Shown piece by piece: positions 1-8,074 of a stretch of DNA of 64,000 bases. The first letter of the stretch is position 1, and each line of letters opens with the position of its first letter. Below the pieces are notes generated by a model, which saw only the letters and a program-made list of their open reading frames with translations, ran no database searches and had not been told where the DNA came from. Made by a program: the position numbers and the translations under genes. Source of the stretch: an uncultured Alphaproteobacteria bacterium (GTDB taxonomy: Bacteria; Pseudomonadota; Alphaproteobacteria; Rs-D84); the NCBI GenBank assembly GCA_951801825.1, contig CATOOF010000002.1, positions 288,441 through 352,440 of the forward strand, written 5' to 3'.

Positions 1-2
1 CC

Positions 3-56
3 ATCAGCAGTGGCATCCGTCGTATTACGATGTCGGTGGGCAATCTTGCCGAGTAA
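3..56 (+). CDS. C-terminal tail of an unidentified protein (5' truncated by window edge)
   Basis: An open frame enters from the left edge and ends with TAA at 54-56, giving the tail ISSGIRRITMSVGNLAE. It is followed at once by a strong GC-rich hairpin, which is what one expects after a real gene end. Seventeen residues are too few to name a family. It could also be chance, because the frame cannot be followed upstream. Confidence 0.4.
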   Translation: MSSGIRRITMSVGNLAE

Positions 57-79
57 GCTTTTTTCCACCATTCATATAT

Positions 80-111
80 GGCCGCGGCGCAGCAATGTGT
101 GTGCCGCGGCC
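80..111 (+). terminator. Hairpin after the truncated first gene
   Basis: Perfect 9-bp inverted repeat GGCCGCGGC (80-88) and GCCGCGGCC (103-111) with a 14-nt loop, followed by a T-rich stretch. It probably terminates the gene entering from the left. The rest of the stretch up to the RNase J start at 355 shows no convincing gene. The short open frames there have no ribosome binding site. Confidence 0.55.
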
Positions 112-354
112 TGATTGTTTGGGATGTTATTTTTCTTGCTTTTTATCGTAAAAACACTATCATATGCCATGCTGGAAAGAGAGAGCGGGCATTAAACGCC
201 CAAAATAAACCCATCGTGTCTTTAGTTGTAAAAAATTGCCACATGGGGCTGAAAGCTTGCACGCGCCACAGATTCACTACAAATAAAGAAATACTTTATT
301 CGCAATGAATTTGGTGGCGCGGCAATGAAAATAAACTGTAAAAAAGGACCAAAT

Positions 355-2208
355 ATGGTAAAAGTTAAAGAAAAAAAAGATATGCCGGCGCCTATGCCGA
401 TGTTTAATCAGCCAGAGCCACAGGCAAAGGCACCAAAACATCAAAAGAAAGGCCCCCAGCCAAACAAACCGGCCAAGATTGCCCCAATGCCAAAGCATGA
501 AGGCGACAAAAACGATGAAAAAATGTATTTCATGGCACTGGGCGGACTGGAGCACATCGGCCAGAATATGTACGTCTATAAATACAAGGGCAAATATCTG
601 GTTGTTGATTGCGGCATGGGATTTTTAGAAGAAGAAATCGGTGCAGGCGATGTTCAGTACTGTGACACGGCATGGCTGGAAAAGCGTAAAAAAGATGTTG
701 TAGGATTTGTCATCACACATGGTCACGAAGACCATATTGGCGCACTGAAATTCATATGGCCCAAGTTCAGAAAGCCTATTTATTGCACACGATTCCCGGG
801 GGAAATAATTCGCCGCACTTTTGAAGGTATTGAAATGGATTTCAATCCGAAGAAAGACATCATGATATTTGATCATAATGGCGCGACACTGGATTTGGCG
901 CCGTTCGAAGTGGAAACATTCCATGTGTCCCACTCTGTACCAGAGGCACAGATGCTGATTGTAAAAACACCGGCGGGTAAAATTCTGCATACTGGCGACT
1001 GGACATTCAATGATGATAACCCGGTTGAAAATCCGACTGATTTTGCGCGCCTGCGTGAAATCGGTTCAGACCCCAAACTGTTGGCGTGCGCATGCGATTC
1101 AACATCTTCGTCACGCCAGGCAAAACAGACCACTGAAACAGAGGTTCGCGACACATTTGAACGCCTGATGAAGGAAGCGCCGGGCCGCGTAATTGTAACG
1201 GGATATTCCCGCAGTATCGCACGTCTGAAAATGTTCGCAGAGGCCGCACGCAACGCCGGCCGCGTCGCCGCAATCAAAGAGCGCAGCAATCCAAATCCTG
1301 TTCCGTATGTTGGTCTGCCGGAATTCCGCGAAATGGGTATTAAATTCGGATACCTGAAAAAAGACGAAGTTTATCTGCACAGCGAAATCAAAGACCTGCC
1401 GGCGGAAAAGCAGGCAATATTCCTGACCGGTTCCCAGGGCGAACAGTTCGCAATGCTGACGCGTCTGTGCCGCGGCCAGGTAAAGGAAATGAAACTGCAA
1501 CCGACAGATACTATTTTGTTCAGTGCAATAATTATTCCAGGACGCGAACAGGATGTATCATACCTGTATAACAAACTGGCGCGGATGGGTATCAAAACGC
1601 ATACCATATTTGATACAGACCATCTGCACGCCAGCGGGCATGCCGGCCGCCCGGAACTGGAGCGCTTTTACGACATGGTTCATCCCCAGGTCTCTATCCC
1701 TATGCATGGCGACTATATAAACGAAATGCTGAATGGCAAAATGGCAATGGAGCGCGGTGGTGCAAAATACATGATGGTCGTACACAACGGCGAAATGATT
1801 GCATTGGCAGATGGCAAAGAACCGTATGTTGCAGAAACTATTGAAACGGGTTTTGTCGTAATGGAAGGCGAAACCGAGCGTAACAAAAACGACCAGGTAT
1901 ATAAAAACCGTAAGAAAATCGCCGCCAACGGCGCAGTGTTCGTAACGCTACCGGTGGACAAGCGCGGATTTCTGAAAGGCGTTCCAGAGGTTTCCAGCGC
2001 CGGTATATTCGAATCTGACGACACCGGATTTATGAAACGCCAGATTCAGATTGAAATAACCAAGGCGATTGAAGCACTTAGCAAGGCGGAACGCAAAGAC
2101 CGCGATAATCTGATTCGTGCGGTACAAATCGCATCTAACAAGGTTGTGCGTGCGGCACTGGGGGCGGATAAAAAACCGCAATACAGTGTTCACTTCATTC
2201 AGAAATAA
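355..2208 (+). CDS. rnj: Ribonuclease J (metallo-beta-lactamase/beta-CASP RNase)
   Basis: RNase J acts in the cytoplasm as a 5'-3' exonuclease and endonuclease in mRNA decay and rRNA maturation. The metal-binding HGHEDH motif lies at residues 122-127, followed by the rest of the beta-lactamase and beta-CASP domains and a C-terminal domain, 617 aa in all. The first roughly 55 residues are a Pro/Lys/Gln-rich, probably disordered extension not usual in the family core. I chose ATG 355 over the in-frame ATG 325 because AAGGA at 344-348 sits 6 nt upstream of it. A terminator hairpin follows at 2231. The family assignment is secure; the role of the N-terminal tail is unknown. Confidence 0.95.
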   Translation: MVKVKEKKDMPAPMPMFNQPEPQAKAPKHQKKGPQPNKPAKIAPMPKHEGDKNDEKMYFMALGGLEHIGQNMYVYKYKGKYLVVDCGMGFLEEEIGAGDVQYCDTAWLEKRKKDVVGFVITHGHEDHIGALKFIWPKFRKPIYCTRFPGEIIRRTFEGIEMDFNPKKDIMIFDHNGATLDLAPFEVETFHVSHSVPEAQMLIVKTPAGKILHTGDWTFNDDNPVENPTDFARLREIGSDPKLLACACDSTSSSRQAKQTTETEVRDTFERLMKEAPGRVIVTGYSRSIARLKMFAEAARNAGRVAAIKERSNPNPVPYVGLPEFREMGIKFGYLKKDEVYLHSEIKDLPAEKQAIFLTGSQGEQFAMLTRLCRGQVKEMKLQPTDTILFSAIIIPGREQDVSYLYNKLARMGIKTHTIFDTDHLHASGHAGRPELERFYDMVHPQVSIPMHGDYINEMLNGKMAMERGGAKYMMVVHNGEMIALADGKEPYVAETIETGFVVMEGETERNKNDQVYKNRKKIAANGAVFVTLPVDKRGFLKGVPEVSSAGIFESDDTGFMKRQIQIEITKAIEALSKAERKDRDNLIRAVQIASNKVVRAALGADKKPQYSVHFIQK

Positions 2209-2230
2209 TACCGCATACACTGCAAATACA

Positions 2231-2260
2231 TGCCCTGTAAATTTATTTGCAGGGCATTTT
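2231..2260 (+). terminator. Intrinsic terminator of rnj
   Basis: TGCCCTGTAAAT (2231-2242) pairs with ATTTGCAGGGCA (2245-2256) through a 12-bp stem with one G-T pair, followed by TTTT. Confidence 0.8.
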
Positions 2261-2354
2261 GATAAATCTTGTATTATTTTAATATGGAATTGTTTATTCC
2301 ATTATGTAATAATAGGATTATAAATTGTATTGCATATTTGCGGGGGAGTTGTAT

Positions 2355-2750
2355 ATGCGTAAAAATATCATGATTATTACATTACCGGTGTTTATGCTGG
2401 CTGTTTCTGCGGCCAATGCCCAGTCCAGCGTGGCCAGCGCCGAATACGTCAATAGCATCGTAAATGCATTGGGGGTGCCGGAAATATCTGCCAAAATAGA
2501 CGAACATATATCCGACACGGAAAATCCGCATGCGGTTACGGCGGCCCATGTCGGTTTAGGAAATGTAAAAAATATTGATACGACAAACGCAGACAATATT
2601 GTCGCAGGCACGGTAAATATTGCGCGCCTGCCGGTGGGCGCATCTGCGGAAACAGTGGCATCCGGGTCAGACAGCCGGTTTGATTCACTGCCATCGGCGG
2701 AACCGTCGGGCCCCATACCAGAGGGACGCGTTTATGTATGGTTTAATTAA
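2355..2750 (+). CDS. Small exported protein with phage tail-fibre-like motif
   Basis: A 131-aa product begins with a Sec signal peptide (MRKN then a hydrophobic run ending ANAQ). ATG 2355 is preceded by GGGAG at 2344-2348, so it is preferred over the in-frame start at 2325. The middle (about residues 50-100) contains ENPHAVTAAHVGLGNVKN followed by an N/D-rich segment and NIARLPVGA. This resembles the NPHxVTxxxVGLGNVxN repeat common in phage tail fibres and collar proteins. The gene stands alone between two terminators. An envelope or surface role is inferred from the signal peptide. The tail-fibre link is a motif resemblance only, with no neighbouring phage genes. Confidence 0.7.
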   Translation: MRKNIMIITLPVFMLAVSAANAQSSVASAEYVNSIVNALGVPEISAKIDEHISDTENPHAVTAAHVGLGNVKNIDTTNADNIVAGTVNIARLPVGASAETVASGSDSRFDSLPSAEPSGPIPEGRVYVWFN

Positions 2751-2776
2751 AAAAATCCCCCGGACGGGGGATTTTT
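2751..2776. terminator. Bidirectional terminator between convergent genes
   Basis: AAAAATCCCCC (2751-2761) and GGGGGATTTTT (2766-2776) form an 11-bp stem with a GGAC loop. A/T tracts on both sides let it serve both the + strand gene ending at 2750 and the - strand gene ending at 2792. Confidence 0.85.
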
Positions 2777-2791
2777 AATACCATAAACATT

Positions 2792-3136
2792 CTATGATTT
2801 TTTCCAGAATGCAAAACCGCGGCGTTCGGTGCGTTCCTCACGCGATTTACGGTTCTCGGTCGAGCGACGGTGTTCGGCACGACGCTCGTGAAAGCGGCGG
2901 GCAGATTCTTCGTCACGCTGAATAACATTTATTGTGGTAACAGACAATTTGCCGCCCCTGACCTCTTCTTCAAATTCCACAATGTCGTTTTCATTTAAAA
3001 ATCTGATGCCGGCATCTTTCAGGGCGCTGGAATGAACAAATACATCATCCGTGTTTCCTTCTGCATTCGGCGCATCGGGCGTAATAAATCCGAAACACTT
3101 TTTACCATTATACCATTTTACTTTACCTTGACGCAT
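2792..3136 (-). CDS. Cold-shock domain protein with basic C-terminal tail
   Basis: Residues 1-70 form a cold-shock domain: GKVKWYNGKKCFGFI contains the RNP1-like strand and DVFVHSSAL the RNP2 strand. Proteins of this type bind single-stranded RNA or DNA and loosen RNA structure. Residues 75-114 are an unusual Arg/Glu-rich extension (many RR, ER and HER pairs) ending FAFWKKS, which makes it longer than the usual 65-70 aa CspA type. The extension probably adds RNA affinity, by inference. It has its own AT-rich upstream region and shares a terminator with the convergent gene. Confidence 0.9.
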   Translation of the reverse strand: MRQGKVKWYNGKKCFGFITPDAPNAEGNTDDVFVHSSALKDAGIRFLNENDIVEFEEEVRGGKLSVTTINVIQRDEESARRFHERRAEHRRSTENRKSREERTERRGFAFWKKS

Positions 3137-3266
3137 AATCGTTGTCCTTATGTTATGCTTGTTACGACATATGCATTGCGCACACGTCTGATATAATCTT
3201 GTTCCATTTGGCGATGTAAAGCAAGAAAATAACGGGCAGATGCCCGTTGTTTGATTTCCTACGGAT

Positions 3267-4676
3267 TTATGCCGCTTTCTTGTAATAGCGTTGGACCTCG
3301 TTCATGACGAAATTAAACAGCTTGCCGGCCATGGTGTCAGACGGCACAACCCAGCCACGCTGCATATACGGCATCGCGGCGACCAGAACAAAACGCGCCA
3401 TGAAATGAAATATTTTTGATTCCTGGGCCTGGGTCAGTTTTGCCGGCGCAGTTGTTACATGAAACACCTCGTTCTCGAGCGCATTGTCAAGCTTGTCCAT
3501 AATTATATCGTATATCTTTTGCGGATAATGCAGAGTACAGTCTTTTGGAAAACCATCAAACATTGACGCGCCGTTATCCTGCAGATATAAAATATTCCAG
3601 CCTACCCGCTCAAACAAATCTTCAAGACAGTTACATACCATAAGGTTATATTCTTTGACGCCACCCTCCATAAAGTCAGCTAAAAGGCGCTCGATATTCT
3701 CGCTCTTTTTCCCGCTGGAACTGCGCGATACCTCGTATCCGCCGTGGGTCTTGCGTTCATACTCAAAAAATGTGCGCACCTGGCAGATGATTTCCATTGG
3801 GACAATCTCATCATCCGTACCGATGTTTATTATCAATTTGGCATCGCGGTAGTTGCGCGGATTATCCATGTCATAGAAACTGTCGCGAACAGACAATACA
3901 CGGTCCGGCATCATTTGATAAACGCGTTCAATAAATGTACGAGCCTGGGGTATTAAGTCAAACAGGCACTTTACACGCCACACATCCTGCAGCCGCATAC
4001 GCGGCCGGGTAACCTTATCCAGCTCGCGTACCAGTTCAACCGCAATATTTTCATGCCCGCGACCGATAATGGACAATACGGTCTCGGACGCGGCAGAAAT
4101 ATACCTTTCAGATAGTTTTGCCCGTACTTTGTCCGCCACCGCCTTTGCGGACGCCTCACGCTCGCGCGAGGCGATGACGCGGTATACCGTGTCACAAACC
4201 TCGTCTACATATCGCGAGTAATATTTCCCCGTAACCTTGTCCAAGGCGCGATCCACATTCTTTTGCGCACCGACAATAACTGTTACAATCGATGACACCG
4301 CCAAATCAATCTTGTGCCCGCGGCCACTGTTAAAAAACTGATTTCTCATCGGGTCGGCATCCAGTCGATGCTGGACCAGGTACGGGGTCAGCGGATTGAT
4401 ATCCGATATTTTTATCGACTCTTCGATAGCGCTGTCTGTTTCATAATCATAGCGCATCACAGGAGCCTTTGGCGCACCAAAACATTTACCCAGGAAATAA
4501 AACACCTCTCGGCACCATTTCATTCCATCGGAATATAAAACAGATAGATACTGGGCCGCATCATCATTTATGCGACCGGTGGCGCGTGCCCGCTCTATTG
4601 CGGCAAGATTACGCCGGTCCCGTTCCAGTACCTGGGCCAGGATGTCTGTATTTCCTTCAAATATAGGTTGCGTCAT
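3267..4676 (-). CDS. Unknown 469-aa protein with a RelA/SpoT-like region
   Basis: No family is certain. Residues about 230-315 contain DVWRVKCLFDL, then NPRNYRDAKLIIN, then MEIICQVRTFFEYERKTHGGYE. That order (a D/R-containing strand, a K/Y-rich substrate strand, then ExxxQxRT and a downstream H) recalls the synthetase fold of RelA/SpoT and small alarmone synthetases. The N-terminal half is helical and shows no HD hydrolase signature. There is no signal peptide or membrane segment. AAAGGAGCG precedes the ATG. It lies just downstream of lysS on the same strand (23 nt), so the two may be co-transcribed. A degenerate (p)ppGpp-synthetase-like nucleotidyltransferase is my best guess; activity is unproven. 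Confidence 0.6.
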   Translation of the reverse strand: MTQPIFEGNTDILAQVLERDRRNLAAIERARATGRINDDAAQYLSVLYSDGMKWCREVFYFLGKCFGAPKAPVMRYDYETDSAIEESIKISDINPLTPYLVQHRLDADPMRNQFFNSGRGHKIDLAVSSIVTVIVGAQKNVDRALDKVTGKYYSRYVDEVCDTVYRVIASREREASAKAVADKVRAKLSERYISAASETVLSIIGRGHENIAVELVRELDKVTRPRMRLQDVWRVKCLFDLIPQARTFIERVYQMMPDRVLSVRDSFYDMDNPRNYRDAKLIINIGTDDEIVPMEIICQVRTFFEYERKTHGGYEVSRSSSGKKSENIERLLADFMEGGVKEYNLMVCNCLEDLFERVGWNILYLQDNGASMFDGFPKDCTLHYPQKIYDIIMDKLDNALENEVFHVTTAPAKLTQAQESKIFHFMARFVLVAAMPYMQRGWVVPSDTMAGKLFNFVMNEVQRYYKKAA

Positions 4677-4699
4677 GCGGCGCTCCTTTTGGTTTGCCT

Positions 4700-6166
4700 T
4701 TATTTCATTATAGGAAACAGTATCACATCGCGCAGTGTCGGCGCATCTGCGACAATGGAAAGGAACCGGTCAATTCCCAGCCCCAGACCAGAAATCGGCG
4801 GCATGCCATGTTCCATCGCACGCAGAAAGTCTTCATCCAAATCAAATGCCTCGTCATCGCCGGCGGCCTTGTTTTTGGCCTGCTGTTCAAATGCGGCACG
4901 CTGCTGTAATGGGTCAACCAGCTCTGAATACGCTTTTATCAGTTCTGCCCCACAGACAATTAACTGAAAGATATCTATGCGACGGTTATCCGCATCATTC
5001 AAACGCGCCAGCGGTATCATGTATGCCGGATAATTATATACAATCGCAGGATTAATTATCTGGTCGCGAACCTTGCGCTTAAACACATAGTCTACAATCG
5101 CCGGAACGGATTTTAACGGTTCCAGTTCCTGGGCCGGGAACATCCCCGCCGCAACCAGGTTGGACTTTAACGTTTCCGCATCGTCAAATTCCAGAATATC
5201 CACGCCCAACAGCTCACTCATGCGGGCGGTATAATCAATTTTTTCGTATTTTGAAAAATCCAACCGGGTGCCCTGGTATTCTATCTGTAGTGTTCCGCGC
5301 AGTGACATTATGATTTTCTGAATCATTTCCCAAGAAAAATCTATGTTCTTGTTAAAATCCCAATATGCCGCATACCATTCCAGCATCGTAAATTCCTGGA
5401 GATGCATGGCATCCATGCCTTCGTTGCGGAAATTCTTGCCCAGTTCAAACACACGGTCAAACCCGGCAGCAATCGTCTGCTTTAAAAACAGCTCTGGTGC
5501 GATACGCAGATAAAAATCTGCATCCAGTGCGTTATGGTGCGTGACAAACGGACGCGCCGCCGCACCCGATGCAACAACCTGCATGATTGGTGTTTCAACC
5601 TCTATAAATCCATTATCATTTAAATAATCACGTATCAGGCGCAACATTTGAAAACGCATCTTCATTGTGCGACGCGTGTCTTCGTTGGAAATTATGTCCA
5701 AATAACGTTGGCGATAGCGCGTCTCCATATCGGTCAGGCCATGGAATTTTTCCGGCAATGGACGCAGGGCCTTTGACAGGATATCATAATGCGACACTTT
5801 TACAGTCAGCTCGCCCGCGGTCGTATGATACAGTTCGCCTGTAATGCCGATAAAATCGCCCAAGTCAACGTTGGCCTTCATAAACTTGTAATTCTCTTCA
5901 CCCAGTTCTTCGCGGGACATGGAAAATTGAATTTCGCCATCAATGTCATAAATACGGCCAAACATCAGTTTGCCCAACCAACGCAACGCCGTAACACGCC
6001 CCGCCAGTTTTACCGACGAACCGTCCGACATATCACGCGCCGCCGCAATTGTGGCACTGCGGTCAAATTTATCCTTCCAAACAACACCATCACGGGCGCG
6101 GATGTTTTCGGCCTTTTGTAAGCGCGCTTCCAATTCATTCGTTGACATTGTTTTTGTTTCTGACAT
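4700..6166 (-). CDS. lysS: Lysine--tRNA ligase, class II
   Basis: Charges tRNA-Lys in the cytoplasm. It has an N-terminal OB-fold anticodon-binding domain (about residues 50-150). Class II catalytic motif 2 appears as FRNEGMDAMHLQEFTMLEWY and motif 3 as GLGLGIDRFLSIV near the end; length is 488 aa. I placed the start at ATG 6166 rather than 6187 because AAAGGGA lies just upstream of it. Many alphaproteobacteria use the unrelated class I LysRS instead, so a class II enzyme here is a mild taxonomic oddity. Identification is firm. Confidence 0.95.
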   Translation of the reverse strand: MSETKTMSTNELEARLQKAENIRARDGVVWKDKFDRSATIAAARDMSDGSSVKLAGRVTALRWLGKLMFGRIYDIDGEIQFSMSREELGEENYKFMKANVDLGDFIGITGELYHTTAGELTVKVSHYDILSKALRPLPEKFHGLTDMETRYRQRYLDIISNEDTRRTMKMRFQMLRLIRDYLNDNGFIEVETPIMQVVASGAAARPFVTHHNALDADFYLRIAPELFLKQTIAAGFDRVFELGKNFRNEGMDAMHLQEFTMLEWYAAYWDFNKNIDFSWEMIQKIIMSLRGTLQIEYQGTRLDFSKYEKIDYTARMSELLGVDILEFDDAETLKSNLVAAGMFPAQELEPLKSVPAIVDYVFKRKVRDQIINPAIVYNYPAYMIPLARLNDADNRRIDIFQLIVCGAELIKAYSELVDPLQQRAAFEQQAKNKAAGDDEAFDLDEDFLRAMEHGMPPISGLGLGIDRFLSIVADAPTLRDVILFPIMK

Positions 6167-6360
6167 ATTTTTCCCTTTTGATGCCACAGTTATTAAAAAA
6201 ACGGACGCCTGAAAGTGCGCCCGTCGCTAAAATCGATGGTCGCACCTTAATTTATTGATTTTTTTATATTAATCATTTGGTTTTTCCCTTGTTGCTGACC
6301 GAACTTTATTATGAATAAAAAATATAAAAAGTAAAGGGATATTTATAAACAAAAAGACAA

Positions 6361-6388
6361 TTGACAAAAACATTTTTGGAATTACAGT
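6361..6388 (+). promoter_or_regulatory. Promoter giving a leaderless transcript for the glycosyltransferase
   Basis: A perfect -35 TTGACA (6361-6366) is followed after 16 nt by TACAGT (6383-6388), leaving only 7 nt to the ATG at 6396. No Shine-Dalgarno is present. The expected transcription start therefore coincides with the start codon. Confidence 0.5.
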
Positions 6389-6395
6389 ATTGCGT

Positions 6396-7466
6396 ATGAA
6401 TAAAACCCAAATATCTGTTATTATACCGGTATACAACGGATCAGAGTATATTGCCAGTTGCCTGGACAGTATTATTTATCAAAACAATTCACATCAATTA
6501 GAAATAATTATCGTCGACGATGGCAGCGTCGACGATACGCACGATATCGTGCGTCGGTACCAGCTGAAATATCCCAATATATCATTACTGCGCCAGAAAA
6601 ACGCCGGCGTATCTGCCGCGCGGAATAATGGCATCAGGGCCGCGCATGGAAAATTTGTAACATTTATAGACGCAGACGATATGGTGGGTGCGGCACCGAA
6701 ATTTGCAAACCAGCTCTATAAAACATCTATCCGTAAGTTACATAAAAACGATGTCCGGATATTTCGATCACCTGTAATAAATTCAAAATCGAGGGTTATA
6801 TTGGGGCGGAACTATTTTACAGAAATGCTGAACATCGCCCACCAAACCAACTCAGATGTGGTATTGGGTGGTAAAATAACCCACAAACAAATGTTAACAA
6901 CCGAGTATTTTACCGCGCATTTGTACGACCGCCACATAACATATGACGCCACACCAACAGAAAAAGCCATCCTGCTGTACCAGGCAGACCTGCGCGAAAG
7001 CGCAAATGCAGCATTGTATCGCCGCAGTTTCCTGCGAAAAAATAAATTACGCTTTATTGATGGGATGAATTTGGATGAAGACATTCTGTTTTGCATGCTG
7101 GCCGTATTCAAGGCCAATCGCGTGTCCACCGCGCCCGATACAATATATGTCTATAATAGGCACTGCAACAGCCTGTCAAACTTTAACCACAGCGAAACAA
7201 CGCGCTCAAAATACTGCATAGCCAATATTCAGCGTTTCTCTCTGCTGTTAACCGAGCTTAGCCGGTCAACAAAATATGCCCAAAATTATAATTACTGGCT
7301 GAAGAAATTTTCTGAACTATCGAACGTATATCAGGAACGTGATGAAAACTATCCGCCGTCGACATGCATGGCGTGCCCATATGACAAATGCGACAGATGC
7401 TTTCAAAATGAAACTATCAAAATATTAATACAAAAAAATATCGAAAACTTTCTGCCTAAACGCTAA
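6396..7466 (+). CDS. Family 2 glycosyltransferase
   Basis: The N-terminal 110 residues are a GT-A fold: ISVIIPVYNGSEYIASCLDS, IIVDDGSVDDT, NAGVSAARNNGIRAAHGKFVTFIDADD, where DAD is the metal-binding DxD. Such enzymes transfer a sugar from a nucleotide-sugar, usually to cell-surface glycans. The C-terminal part (from about residue 230) is less conserved and contains a cysteine cluster near the end (CMACPYDKCDRC), possibly metal-binding. ATG 6396 is preferred to an upstream in-frame TTG at 6390. The gene stands alone, so its acceptor cannot be guessed. Confidence 0.88.
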   Translation: MNKTQISVIIPVYNGSEYIASCLDSIIYQNNSHQLEIIIVDDGSVDDTHDIVRRYQLKYPNISLLRQKNAGVSAARNNGIRAAHGKFVTFIDADDMVGAAPKFANQLYKTSIRKLHKNDVRIFRSPVINSKSRVILGRNYFTEMLNIAHQTNSDVVLGGKITHKQMLTTEYFTAHLYDRHITYDATPTEKAILLYQADLRESANAALYRRSFLRKNKLRFIDGMNLDEDILFCMLAVFKANRVSTAPDTIYVYNRHCNSLSNFNHSETTRSKYCIANIQRFSLLLTELSRSTKYAQNYNYWLKKFSELSNVYQERDENYPPSTCMACPYDKCDRCFQNETIKILIQKNIENFLPKR

Positions 7467-7531
7467 ATACATCAAATAAAAGCGGTGGGCCGGATTGTGA
7501 GCCATGCCAGCGGCTCGCTTTTCATAAAGAA

Positions 7532-7551
7532 AAACACCCGAAAGGGTGTTT
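7532..7551 (-). terminator. Terminator of tRNA-Gly
   Basis: AAACACCC (7532-7539) and GGGTGTTT (7544-7551) with a GAAA loop. Read on the - strand it is followed by TTTCTTT and lies 10 nt beyond the tRNA 3' end. Confidence 0.8.
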
Positions 7552-7560
7552 CTTAAACTC

Positions 7561-7637
7561 TGGTGCGAGCAAAGGGGCTCGAACCCTCGACCTCAACCTT
7601 GGCAAGGTTGCGCTCTAGCCAACTGAGCTACGCTCGC
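7561..7637 (-). tRNA. tRNA-Gly (anticodon GCC)
   Basis: Full cloverleaf on the - strand: acceptor GCGAGCG pairs with TGCTCGC, anticodon stem CAACC/GGTTG with loop TTGCCAA, and T-loop GTTCGAG. The CCA end is encoded at 7561-7563. The anticodon GCC reads GGC/GGU glycine codons. Confidence 0.95.
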
Positions 7638-7685
7638 ACTGCGGAAAGTATTTTTACATATATTTTTTTCTAATGCAAGTCTTTT

Positions 7686-7988
7686 TTATCTTATTTTACG
7701 ATTTTGTTCCAACGCAATTGAATCCAGCACAAATTGACGGCGCGCCAGTTCCAGTTGCTCTCTCTTTATCTTTATATCTTCTTCTTTTAGCTTGTTCGAA
7801 TTGGCCAGATGTCTGGTGATATCTGTCATACCCCCAACCATAAAACACATACATATCGCAACAACCCAACGACGACCACCCACGGATTTTATTCGTATTG
7901 GATCATCAACCCCACCATGGGCAAGTTCTACTTTTGCATTAACATCAATAGATCTGTTTTCTATTTTTACGCTTTTTGTACCGTACAT
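7686..7988 (-). CDS. Small single-span membrane protein of unknown function
   Basis: A 100-aa product with one hydrophobic segment at about residues 41-56 (WVVAICMCFMVGG). A charged helical C-terminal region follows (KLKEEDIKIKREQLELARRQF), likely coiled coil. AAAGGAT lies 7 nt before the ATG. The N-terminal 40 residues are polar, with no signal peptide. I do not recognise a family. It sits alone between tRNA-Gly and a terminator. Confidence 0.65.
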   Translation of the reverse strand: MYGTKSVKIENRSIDVNAKVELAHGGVDDPIRIKSVGGRRWVVAICMCFMVGGMTDITRHLANSNKLKEEDIKIKREQLELARRQFVLDSIALEQNRKIR

Positions 7989-8041
7989 CTGAACATCCTT
8001 TTAATTAATTATTAAATAACATATAAATAATAAATATCAAG

Positions 8042-8067
8042 AAAAAGCCGTCAAATGACGGCTTTTT
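8042..8067. terminator. Terminator after the 8075-9106 gene
   Basis: AAAAAGCCGTCA (8042-8053) and TGACGGCTTTTT (8056-8067) form a perfect 12-bp stem with U tracts in both directions. Confidence 0.85.
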
Positions 8068-8074
8068 AAGCTGT

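Noticed and set aside
7483-7530. Possible second hairpin or gene between the GT2 gene and the tRNA-Gly terminator
   Set aside because: Only weak GC-rich words; no frame, no stable perfect stem.
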